Positions 44,249-54,584 of a DNA stretch of 64,000 bases are shown piece after piece; position 1 is the first letter of the stretch, and the number at the start of each line of letters is the position of its first letter. The stretch is from Sanguinoderma infundibulare. Its lineage: Eukaryota; Basidiomycota; Agaricomycetes; Polyporales; Polyporaceae. The stretch lies in the NCBI GenBank assembly GCA_032821775.1, contig JAVLRN010000012.1:496001-560000 (forward strand), in the 5' to 3' direction. The notes under the pieces are model-generated. The model saw only the letters and a program-made list of their open reading frames with translations. It was not told the DNA's origin and searched no databases. The translations under genes were made by a program, and so were the position numbers.

Positions 44249-45620
44249 ATGGCTCCTTCAAAGAACATTCCCATAACAGTGTTCACTGGCTTCCTCGGTG
44301 CGGGGAAAACGTCGATAATCCTATCGCTGCTTCCCCGTCTACCTAAAGACTACAAGGTCGTCCTCCTCAAGAATGAATTCGGAGACATCGAGGGTGAGGT
44401 GGCGCCGTAGTTCCCCATCAACGATTTTGCTATGTTAATGCAGTCGGCCAAACTCAGTGGACAGCCAACTGGCCAAGCAGTCCAGCCTCACTGCGGTCAG
44501 CGAGATATTGAATGGATGCATGTAAGGTTTGAAAAGACACGATCCAGGCAATCGACTAACCTCGCCCCTTCAAGGTGCTGTGTCCTCGTCGGACAGATGA
44601 AAACGGCTCTGCTAGAAATCCGCGGTTAGTCGCCACAGTGTTGGCAATTGAGAACGCGCCTCTGAGCCTGTTTCAGAGAAGTTTCGTCCGGACAGGATAT
44701 TCATCGAGTGCTCGTCAGTAACCCGTTTCATTGTCACGTCATCAAATTGCTAGAGCCTTGTCTTCTTTAGCGGCTCGGCCTTCCCAGCCACCCTGGCCTT
44801 TCAGATACGAGAATTAGAGCGGGAGACGGACGATGACCTCAAGCTGGACGCCATCGTCACTGTCATAGACGCGGAGAATTTCATCGGGTACGAGGACACC
44901 TCGCCGACTGCCAAAATGCAAGCGAGCTACACGGACTTGATCGTGATCGTTCGTGTCTATCTGACCTAGTCGCACAGAGTGTGTAGACTAACATTAATAC
45001 CTTCACAGAATAAGTGGGAGCACGTCTCCGAGCGGGACCTAGACATCCTCATCGATCACCTGAACACCCTGAACGACACCACGCCGAAGGTCAAATGTCA
45101 GGGAAGGGAGGGCGTAGATCCAAGCATAGTCATGGGGATCGACTCGAAGTTGTTCCAGCTTGGAAGCCCTGAACACGTCGACGTCCCTCACCACGACGAG
45201 GTGCAGACCGTGACGATATATAAAGGCCTCAAAGCAGAACATGACCACCGTCATGCCGGCGATGGTACCCGCTCGCACTGTACTAATGGCGTCCATTGTG
45301 GCCACGGTCACACGGATGGAACGGAAACGGCGGAACCTCGCTATGCTGCGGATGTCGGTATGTTGCCGGTGTCGCAAGAATCGCTGATGGAGGCTCTCGG
45401 GACGTTATCTAAGGAGACGGTGTGGAGAGTCAAAGGATTTGTCAGGTTGGACTCTGGGCACCACATCTTGAACTGGGCGTTTGGGCGACACGAGCTAACT
45501 GTGGCCGGTACTGTACCCGAAGACGTTGGTAGCGTCAAGTTGACAGTTATGGGCGAAAGAGGGGAGGTAAAGCGGGCTGCACGGAAATTGGCCGAGAAGT
45601 TAGAAGCCGAGGTGGTGTAG
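44249..45620 (+). CDS. COG0523 (CobW/ZNG1-like) metal-transfer GTPase
   Basis: These GTPases carry zinc or related metals to client proteins; ZNG1 in eukaryotes serves methionine aminopeptidase. Seven exons read MAPSKNIPITVFTGFLGAGKTSIILSLL (Walker A GFLGAGKT), VVLLKNEFGDIE (switch region), VDSQLAKQSSLTAVSEILNGCMCCVLVGQM (the GCxCC metal motif), KFRPDRIFIECSGSAFPATLA (Walker B-like ECSG), TVIDAENFIGYED and NKWEHVSERDL (NK of the NKxD-like base motif). The CobW_C domain holds ETVWRVKGFVRLDSG and ILNWAFGRHELT. Between them is a His/Cys-rich loop (HDHRH, HCTNGVHCGHGH, about 45240-45310) that would bind metal. All motifs are intact, and the GCxCC is created only when the intron near 44522-44574 is removed. 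Confidence 0.9.
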
Positions 45621-46580
45621 TGCTTGGCGTAGTTGGGCCAGATGCGAGGCTCGTCCGGCCCAGTGGCGGTCAGAGAATCACCAGTATGTAACTCGTTTCA
45701 CAGGGGCGCGATGTCTGCGACAATCTGTGGTGCCTGAGACCTCAGGTGGCGCAGGTGTAACCTACGAGGAACCTCGAGGCTACAACGAGACACCAATCCC
45801 TCTTGGGCAAAGGTTGCGAAAAATTGATCTAGATCCCGTCACTATCTTCGGCCTGGAGAACACGCACACCTGCGGTGCGATCCCGTCGGGCGCGGCACAC
45901 GCATATCGTAACATGGGTCGCGCATCAGTATTTGACAATTAAATGAGAGTCGGTGGTCGCATCAAGGCGGGTACTAAGTGGGTTACTAAGTCGCCCGGCG
46001 GGGCCGCCGTGCCAGTGGCAGTGTCCGAGCGGCGAATATGGAAAGCGGATGCAGAGTTTGGGCTCTCCCCTCCCCCTCTCCGGCCTCGTCCCGCTGTACC
46101 AGAACTGCGTCTCAAGCCCATCCCACGGTATGGCCCTTCAATATTTCAATCACACAGCGTGGTCACATTCACTCAAGAGGTGGTCGAGCCGAACGGCACG
46201 GGTTACCGGCTTTCTCTGTGGGTCGGCTGTGGCGTGACTCCTCGGCGATCGATACACGACGCCTCCGCACTCTCCGGATCCATTTCTAACCGCCAGTTGC
46301 AGGTACCTGATGCTAGCATTGTCGCTCTCCAAGATGAGTAAGCGACCGACGGCATCCACAACATCAATGGCCCTTCCCAATTACGCCCAATTTGGTTCCG
46401 CCCCACTAGCCTTTCTCATGCACATTTGCGATATTCTCCGTAATCAGCGACGGTCGGGCGTCGGGGTGGGAGACCGATGGAAACCTATATCTACGCCCGC
46501 GGTCCCAGCACCAGGCGAACCGCAGTGACCCTCGTTCAAGTCCGGTCTCTTTCCCGTCACTCGAGATCGTCGACATCATC
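45621..46580. other. Intergenic region upstream of the MFS gene
   Basis: Overlapping short frames on both strands with no motif. Probably the promoter of the transporter and the 3' flank of the GTPase gene. Confidence 0.45.
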
Positions 46581-48387
46581 ATGTCCCCCGCGTCGACACC
46601 AAGACTTCCCTCGCCAGTCCAAATTAGCGAGAAACCGCGCCCCAAATTTCTACATGACACCCCTTCCTCATCTCGGACATCAGTCACCATCGACCCCGCG
46701 GATAACAGGGAGGAAGATGTCAACACGCAATTCGAACACGCAGCGTACGGCCCCGCCCCAGGCGAGAAGCTCGAGGACCCGTTCGAGGTGACGATGGGTC
46801 CACAAGACCCTGACAATCCAAAAACATGGTCCCGGGTATACCGTTGGTACATAACCATGGCTGCAGCTCTCTTACTACTAAATGCGTGCGTTTTGCGTAT
46901 CTTTCAACACTAGCAACGCCTCTGACACGCTTTACAGCACCTTCGCGTCATCTGCACCAGAGGGCATCGTCACCCAGCTCATGCAGCAGTTCGGCTTTGG
47001 CGACGAAGTCGCAACGTTGACCATCGCGATCTTCATCGCTGGGTACTGCGTCGGTCCTCTCATGTGGGGCCCGCTCTCCGAGGAATTTGGACGCAAGCCT
47101 GTGTTCGTCTTCTCCTTCATCTTATACACCGGCTTCCAGGTCGGTTGTGCCCTGTCACCAAATACGGCCTCCATCCTGGTCTTCCGTCTTCTGAGCGGGA
47201 TCTTCGCGGCTGCACCTTTGGCGAATAGCGGGCAAGTAGCTCTCCTTGTATGTCACGCACAGTAGCTGAGTGAGTTTGCAGAGCTGTAATTGCCGACATA
47301 TGGGACGCGGACACGCGTGGAAAGGCGATGGCGATGTTCACGCTCGCACCGTTCGCTGGACCGTCGCTCGGTCCTACCATCAGCGGCTTCATGTCCGTCG
47401 CTGGTGTCTCATGGCGCTGGGTCTTCTGGCTCCTGACAATGTTCGCTGGCGCCTGCCTTGCCATCATCACCTTTACGATCCCGGAGACGTATGTTCCCAT
47501 ACTCCTCGTCAAGCGCGCTGAGAAGCTGCGCAAGGAGACGGGTGAAACGAGATACTGGGCACCTCTGGAAAGGAACAGGCCCACAGCTTCCCAGCGTATC
47601 AAGGGTGTCGTCGGTCGGCCGTTCATCATCCTAGCCCGTGAGCCTATGCTGATTGCTATCACCGTATACATGAGCGTGCGTCCTCTCAGACCTGAAATAT
47701 CCCAGACACTATGAACTAACTCGTCGAAAACAGTTCGTCTACGGAGTGATCTACCTCCTGTTCGAAGCCTACCCCATCGTCTTTGGCCAAGGCCACGGTT
47801 TTAACGAGGGCTTCATCGGTCTCACGTTCATCCCAATCCCGATCGGCGGTGCAATTGGTGTTGCCATCTACCTCTTGTACTTCAACCCTCGCTACGAGGC
47901 TGCCATGGCCCGCTACGCGCCGCTGCCAGTACCGCCCGAGCATCGGATGGAGCCCGCTTTGTACGCCGCACCGATCTACGCCCTCTCCTTCTTCTGGTTC
48001 GGCTGGACGTCCTACCCGTCGGTCTCGTTCTGGGCGCCGCTCGCGGCGGGCATCCCGATGTCGATCGGCATCGTGTGGATCTTCCTCGGGCTGCTCAACT
48101 ACACGATCGACGCGTACCTGTTCGTCGCTGCGAGCGCGCTCTCGGCGGCGACGGTCGTGCGGAGCGTCTTCGGGGCTGTCTTCCCGCTGTTCGCGACGCA
48201 GATGTTCGAGGCGATGAACCCGCGCTGGGCGTCGACTCTGCTTGGATTCGTCGCGCTGCTCCTGATGCCGATCCCGCTCGTCCTGAAGCGATACGGGCCG
48301 TACCTGCGGCGGACGAGCAAGTACGCACCGACGGGCAAGCCGCCCGCGCCGAAGGAGAGTGAGAAGCAGGGCGCGGATGCTGCGTAG
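46581..48387 (+). CDS. Major facilitator superfamily exporter (DHA1, drug/polyamine:H+ antiporter type)
   Basis: DHA1 exporters of the plasma membrane expel drugs, polyamines or fungal metabolites in exchange for protons. The ATG at 46581 opens a hydrophilic cytosolic N-terminus (about 85 residues) ending in the family block DPDNPKTWSRVYRW. Helices follow, with motif A as GPLSEEFGRKPVF, the helix-4/5 block FRLLSGIFAAAPLANSG, AVIADIWDADTRGKAM, FAGPSLGPTISGF (antiporter motif C type) and ISWRW-like VSWRWVFWLL, then PETYVPILLVKRAEKLRKETG. The second half includes FGQGHGFNEGFIGLTFIPI, PSVSFWAPLAAGIPM and NYTIDAYLFVAASALSAATVVRSVFGAVFPLFATQMF. Introns: about 46888-46942, 47232-47281 (GC donor), and 47675-47732. 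Substrate cannot be told. Confidence 0.9.
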
Positions 48388-48766
48388 GCTTGGCCGCCGC
48401 TTGGCTGTGAGGTTCGGTCTAGGTATGATAAACTCAGACTGCACATTAATATGCTCTCGCACATCATGGACACGGTACCGAGCATGCAATTACTGTACAT
48501 TCAGACAATTGGTCGCACTGTATTCATATTCCATAGAAACATAAGTATACCCAACTGGGAGTACTAGACCCTACACATCATAATGTTACACTTTGGTTAC
48601 GCTGATTGGCGCAGAAGGGACGGGAGAAGTCCTGGAACAAGAGGGAAGAGCGAGCTTAAAGAGATTATGCCGAGGAGGCGCGTGGGTGGGGACGCCACAA
48701 GCGCGGAGAAGAGGAAGAAATGGTTATCACATGTAGCGAGCGCAGGGCTGGTTGCAGTCGACGACG
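48388..48766. other. Intergenic region, MFS / J-domain gene
   Basis: 3' flank of the transporter and promoter of the J-domain gene; no other feature. Confidence 0.45.
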
Positions 48767-50011
48767 ATGTTCTCGTATGTCTTTGGCTCAGGTGCGCCCC
48801 CCGCCGCTCGCAGTGCAAACGCCCGAGTCCTGACCCGGTGTCAGCGAGCACCTACTTTCATTTACCCATCGAAGACGACCAAGACGACGACGACTTCATC
48901 CCCAATACCAAGCACATATCCTGGGCACCCTCCGATACCAGTCTGGTTGCCTCCGACTCGTCCTCCGACTCCATTCCTTCCTCTCAGTCCGCTTCCTCCT
49001 CCGCCTCCTCCTCGTCCCAGCACCATGAACCGCCACAACGGTCCTCACCCAAGAACAAGGCCGTCATCAACGAGATTCTTGCTCAAGACGATTGCTATGC
49101 CGTTTTGGGCGTCTCCAAATCATCGCGCCTGGACAAACTCACCCTCCGCCGTGCTTATCTCGCCAGGAGTAAAGCTTGTCATCCAGAGTGCGTACGCCAC
49201 ACCTCATCCTCACCTCCATTCCCCGTTCATCTCTTCCAAACCTGCAGCAAGTTTCCAGACAATCCTGAAGCTACACGCGCCTTTCAGAAGGTTTCCGTCG
49301 CGTATGACATCCTCAGCAAACCTTCGTCCAAGCGAATGTACGACGCCCGATCGACGCAAACTCCATTTGACTTCTTCGCTTCCCGAAACTTTCCCCAACC
49401 AGAAGAGACCTTTCGCGGAGTCCTCATTGGCGTCATTAATGACATGCTCGACGGCGACTTGGAGATGGTCCGCACGTTGCTCTGTCAGTCCTCCCTTTGT
49501 CCTTGGCTGCTGTCGACCACCATATCCTTATCTGGCCTGCTTCAGTTGCTGTCAACAACATGAACCCTTCCCTGCAGCTTGGAGAAGACGGCATCAACTC
49601 CGTCCTCATGACTCTCGAAGCAATCCGAACTCGCGCCCTCAGTACGTCCCCTTCGCGATTCTTGCCTGTCCCAGCCTTACATTCACATCCTCCTTCTCGA
49701 ACACAGCATGTCGAACGTGCATCTTCGCGCTCCACCAACAAGTCTCTCGTCTACTCGAAGTCCAGCGCGCCTTCCGCCAGCTCTCCTACTTCGACCTCCG
49801 CAGCCGCTCCTACCTCATGATCCAAATCACCCGCCTCACCATCTCCTTGCCCATCGCCCTCGAAGACGCCCTTCGACAGCAGAAGCAAGACGACTATGGC
49901 GAAGAAGTCGTTGGCGACGATCAAACTACCCTCCTCAATCGCCGCGTCTACTCCCTTTTGCGCGCCGTCGTCTCTGTCCTCGAGCGCATGGAGGGGGTCA
50001 TCCAGAGGTAA
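48767..50011 (+). CDS. J-domain (DnaJ/HSP40-like) protein, type III
   Basis: J domains stimulate Hsp70 ATPases. Exon 1 is short (MFSYVFGS), joined over an intron at 48792-48844 to ASTYFHLPIEDDQDDDDF, a Ser-rich acidic leader. The J domain reads DDCYAVLGVSKSSRLDKLTLRRAYLARSKACHPDKFPDNPEATRAFQKVSVAYDILSKPSSKRMYDA; its HPD loop is formed exactly at the exon join (49188/49247). After the J domain there is FRGVLIGVINDMLDGDLEMV and a helical C-terminus (CRTCIFALHQQVSRLLEVQRAFRQLSYFDLRSRSY, then RRVYSLLRAVVSVLERMEGVIQR) that I do not recognise. There is no Gly/Phe or zinc-finger region, so it is a class III J protein. Its client is unknown. Confidence 0.8.
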   Translation: MFSYVFGSGAPPAARSANARVLTRCQRAPTFIYPSKTTKTTTTSSPIPSTYPGHPPIPVWLPPTRPPTPFLPLSPLPPPPPPRPSTMNRHNGPHPRTRPSSTRFLLKTIAMPFWASPNHRAWTNSPSAVLISPGVKLVIQSAYATPHPHLHSPFISSKPAASFQTILKLHAPFRRFPSRMTSSANLRPSECTTPDRRKLHLTSSLPETFPNQKRPFAESSLASLMTCSTATWRWSARCSVSPPFVLGCCRPPYPYLACFSCCQQHEPFPAAWRRRHQLRPHDSRSNPNSRPQYVPFAILACPSLTFTSSFSNTACRTCIFALHQQVSRLLEVQRAFRQLSYFDLRSRSYLMIQITRLTISLPIALEDALRQQKQDDYGEEVVGDDQTTLLNRRVYSLLRAVVSVLERMEGVIQR

Positions 50012-51108
50012 CCTTTCCGGGGCTTCCCCGTCGCGCCGCTCGCATCCTCCGACCGTCCACGCGTCGCTCGTCGCTCGTCACCCGCCGTCCCGCATCGTCT
50101 CGCCTGCCCGCGGACGTACACCGTCCTGATTGGGTTTAAGATCGGAAGATTGGGTTTTATATGCACCACCTTTCTATCGCCTCCGCTCCCTTCCCTTCGC
50201 TCATACCACCTTTTACCCCTACCTTATTTGCTTCACTTTCCGCCCCTCCGGCCCCGCAGCTTTGAGTTTTTCGTGGGGGGGTTGATTCCCCCGCCTGCAT
50301 GCATACCATCATCCTCACGTTCCCATTCGCATCATCTCTTCTACCTTAATTTCCGTTGCCTTCCATCATCATTATTCATTATTACCCCGCAATACGTCCC
50401 ATAGACTCTGGCATCGATCATCGTCTCATCCCCATTCAGCATCGGCCTATCGAACTGCCTTCATGCCTTGCCCTCGTCGTTCTCGGTCGATCCCGCTTAC
50501 CTTATAACCACCTAGCATAGAACTAACGCAGAGTCGAGAGGAATGTACGTGTACGTTTACCTGTATGCCACCCCCTAGTATTTGTTTTGGAGTCATTCCT
50601 GCAGAGCAAAACCCCCGGATGTATTTCCCCCAACGATCGTTAACAGCATATCTACACCAATTGACAGAACGACGGAGTTTCGCAAAGATACATACGTGAT
50701 ACGTATATACACATGCAGAATTTACGGAGTGGGGTTTGGGACCAGGGGTTGGAACGAACGGTTTAGAGGACACAATTCGAAGATAGTTGCGGGGAGACAT
50801 TACATCCAACACGGACGAGTGTGCGGCCTCGAGCGTGCTCAGGGACCATACAAAGTAGAATACAGCGACAACAAAACACGGCTTTCGGGCAAGCATCGAG
50901 TACCGTAATCGATAACAGGAGCGCAACAAGTAAAGGGGAGGCATAGCATATAGCATTTGACACGATTGCCACAGAGCTCGAACGCGGGGTTGCGCGACTC
51001 GCGGGGAAGCAGGAACGGAAAACGAGAAACGAATAAACACCTAAAACATACAGCTTGATGATACATGGCGACCACCGGCGGTCAAACCGCCCTCAATCCC
51101 GGTCCGCC
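50012..51108. other. Convergent intergenic region, J-domain gene / Zn2Cys6 gene
   Basis: Pyrimidine-rich 3' sequence near 50160-50420. A minus frame at 50447-51040 has no motif and is probably 3' UTR of the transcription factor. Confidence 0.45.
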
Positions 51109-54100
51109 TCACGCTTGGGGCTGGGTCCCGAACTGGGGCGGGTGCGGAGTGGGCGGGGGAGGCTGATTTTGAGGCGGCCGCTGCTGCGAGCACGAGAAAG
51201 AAGACGTCAGCACACGTCGCCGATTCGACACAAAAACCGCAAGACAAACCACACGCCGAGCATTGTATTGGGCACTCACCCCGTTCTGCCACGAAGCCGG
51301 CTGCATCTGCATCGCCGTGTTCACCGTCGGGCTGATCGAGGTGTCCTTCTCTTCGAGCATGTATTGGTCCTGGTTCGACTGGTACCCGTAAGCGGTCATG
51401 TTCGGCGGCACCTGCCCGTTCCCCGCCGTGCCGTTCTCGGGCCCGTAGAACGGGTAGAAGTAGAACTGTGGCACCTCGGGCATCTTTGGCGGCGCCCCGT
51501 TCGCGTCCCCGTTGTGCTGCGAGCTCGGGCTGCCCTTGATTTGCATCGGCGGGTGAGGCCCGTATGAGGGCGGCCCGGACGCGTACTGCGCTGGGCCCAA
51601 CTTGGGCGTCGTCGGGGACTGCCCGGGCGGATGCGGGTGCGCACCGGGCTTGGGAGATATGATCTGCTCGCTCTCCCAGTCCTGCTCCGACAACAGCATG
51701 GGCGCGCCCGTCGGAGCGACCTGGTGAAGGTTGACGTCGAGAACTTTCTCCGCCAGCTTGGCGATGAGCGGGTGGCCGGGGTTGAGGTCCTTGCGCTCCC
51801 AACGCCAGCGGAAGGATGGGAGCATGTCGAGGGCCATCCAGACGTCTTCGAGAGCAATCTGGCGCGGGATACGGTCGCAGCGGGACATGTGGCCGTACAG
51901 GATCACCATCGCAGCGATATGCAGGGGAATAGGCGACACAAAGAACGCGATGTCAGGGAACCTGATGAGCTGGTTGTGCACGACGATGATGTTGTGCGAG
52001 GTTACGATTGCTGCGGTAAATCCGTCAGCCTCGAAACACATTGACAAATGATGATGGCTGCAAACTCACCATCAACGAGCGCACGGTGCCTCTGCGCGTA
52101 CTCAAGCTCCTTGGAACTGAACAGAGCACGAAGCAGCAAGATCTTGGTGATACCGATCTTGAGCAGCGTCAGACCCTCGTCCTCCGTGATATCCGCAACA
52201 AGCTTCGCGCGCCTCTCGACAAGCCAGTCCTCGGTCCCGCTGAAGAACCACTTGTAGTGGTCCGGCAACTGCTTCCTGAACACCACCATGCTCCTGATGA
52301 TTCTGTTCGCATGGCGCATGATCGAGTCCGCCGTCTGCCTAGTGGGCGCATACAGCGAGTTGATGATGTCGGCTTGAATTTCAGCGATCGGTGCATTCAA
52401 GACGAAGTGCTCCGAGATCTCCGTGCCTTTGCCACGCGTCGGGCGGGGCGTGTTCGAGTCGCTCGGCGCAATCGCGAGCGGGCGGCCAAGTTGAATCGAC
52501 GTTCCACGGTCATGCATAAGCACGATGCTCCAAAGCCGGATCCGGATCTGGCATTCCTCGTCCGAGAAGACATTGTCCTGAGACGTGGGGTCATGGTGCA
52601 AACCCAGCTCGATCGCAAGTCGGACCAAGCTGCCGACCAGACGCCAGAGAGTCCGTCCCTGTCGCTGTCAGGGGGTCAGAAAATACTGCCAGAAGAGTCA
52701 TAGTGCATCTCTGCGACTCACTTCAGTGTACAGATACCAGTGCAACAGGATCAGCGCCTGCAAGCTGCTGACCGTGACCCGCAAATCTGGCTTGACCATG
52801 AGCGCGAACTGGAAGAACTCCTCGTGTTCGGGCCAGTCTGATGGCATAAGTGACTTCATGTTTGGCCCGATCGACGCGCCGCTGCTCTCGTGCTTGCTCA
52901 CACGGTGGTTGAGCTCGCTGAGCGTACCCAAGGCGAACACCAAGTAAGCGCTGCAAATGAAGCCCGGGTCGTGCGGGACGGCCTGCCCATCGTAGAGCTG
53001 GTTGATCGTCCGTTCGAACTCGTTCCGCATCAGAACAGGACGATGAAAGTTGAGCCGCGTGAAGTACGCCTCAAGGATGACGCCGACGGTTTCCCGCGAC
53101 TTGGGCAGCCAGACAGGGACGTTAGCCCCGGGGACAGCTTGTGCTGGACTCCCGGGAGGAACTGAAACGCTGTTCCGACGCATAGTGACAGAGACCCACT
53201 TGTTCGAGTCGCGGGGCAGCGCCGGGTCTCCGACTTCGCGGTCTCGCCCCGAAATTAGGGCGCTGGAACCAACGGCCAAGTCTTCCTTGTCCTGCGGTGG
53301 GATAGTCACGTCGTTCATAATGGCGCTGGCCACGCCAAACGTCTTCGCGAGGGCCTATAGAATGCCAAGTCAGCTGAAATGTTCCGGAAACGCTCGATCG
53401 CCCTGGAGTACCGCGCGGTGTGGTTCTCATGGCCGCCCATCTGTGCTGCTAGCACAAAATAGAAGACGCGCCACTCCTCGACCGCGCCAAGATAAGGGGA
53501 TAGGGAAGACAAGGGTTATGGAAAATTAGGTAGTGGGGACTAGCGCCCGACTGCCCGTGGGCTGGACAAAGGGGAAGTGAAAGAGAGCCATCAAGCTCAC
53601 CCGAGTGTCCGACATGTCTTGAGAAAGCGGATCTTGGCCACGGATCTCGTGAGGGGAAGACGGTCGTTGTGGCATACCGGGGTGAGGAGCAAGGGGATGC
53701 TGGAACGGCGGGACCATACGAGGGTCGTACCCAGGGGGCGGAGGACCTTGCATGGGCGGCATGTGAGGGTGGGGAGGATAAGGGGGGTAATGCATTGGCA
53801 TGGGTCCATGGTAGCCTGGCATCATGTGCTGACCAGGAGGAGGTGGTACAGGATAAGGGTAGCCTCTGGGGGGCGAACCACCCATGGGAGGAGGGCCTTC
53901 GGTGCGGAGGGGAAAGCCACGGCTGGAGGCGGACTGGGGGGAGTTTGGCGCGAATTGGAATACGTTTGAAAGAGTGGTGTCGCTGGTGTCGATCTCGATG
54001 CCCTCACGGGCGAGGATGTTGTCGAGATCATTGAGATCGAAGCTGGGATTGTGTCGCTTGAGGAGCGCCTCGCACTGGATGAGTTGGCGCTCAATGCGCT

Positions 54101-54584
54101 CGGTGTGACCACGGGGAGTGAGGGTCTGGCGATGGCGGTCCTCCTGGTGGCAGGGCGTGCCGGCGGTCGCGCACGCGGTGCAGCGGGGGTGCTTGGAGTC
54201 GCACTGGGCGGGGAGGGCGGGGTATGGGAGGAAGACGAGGGCCGGATGTTAGCGGACTCGGGAGGTCAGACGGGGAATTTGCCGTCGGTGTCGCCCGACG
54301 GGACTTGCCTTAATTTTCTTGCTCCTGCATCGTGCGCACGCTTCATGCGAACGCCTCAAACGTCGCGGCTCTGCTGGCTGCGGTGGCTCGTCGCCGTTCT
54401 GGTCGCCTTTTCTTCTCTTTCTGGACGCCGACTGCGGGGCCGGAGGGGGCGGCTGCTGCTGCTGTTGAGGCTGCGGCTGCTGGGGCGTCGGCGGGGGCTG
54501 CTGGTTGGGATCGATCTGGAGGGCGGTCTGGAGAGAGGAATGGGAGAGGCTCAGGTCGGGGTGGGGCGGCAAGAGGTGTGTCAT
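51109..54584 (-). CDS. Zn2Cys6 fungal-specific transcription factor
   Basis: The nuclear regulator binds DNA by a binuclear zinc cluster. Exon 1 (ATG at 54584) has a Pro/Gln-rich leader, a basic SRKRRKGD patch and RRSHEACARCRSKKIK. Across the intron 54204-54308 (GC donor) it continues CDSKHPRCTACATAGTPC, completing C-x2-C-x6-C-x6-C-x2-C-x6-C. A heptad-like linker (HTERIERQLIQCEALL) can dimerise. A Pro/Met/Tyr-rich tract follows, then after an intron of 246 nt the middle homology region: VILEAYFTRLNFHRPVLMRNEFE, AYLVFALGTLSELN, EEFFQFALMV, SSLQALILLHWYLYTE, GRTLWRLVGSLVRLAIELGLHHDP, RIRLWSIVLMHDRGTSIQLGRPLAI. The C-terminus is Pro/Gln/Tyr-rich and acts plausibly as an activation region. About six introns. 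Target genes are unknown. Confidence 0.9.

Noticed and set aside
47716..48489. 257-codon minus frame
   Set aside because: It lies antisense to the last exon of the MFS gene, is rich in Arg/Glu/His as expected from reverse-reading GC-rich codons, and has no motif.
50447..51040. 197-codon minus frame
   Set aside because: It sits directly downstream of the Zn2Cys6 gene on the same strand and is best seen as 3' UTR; no motif.
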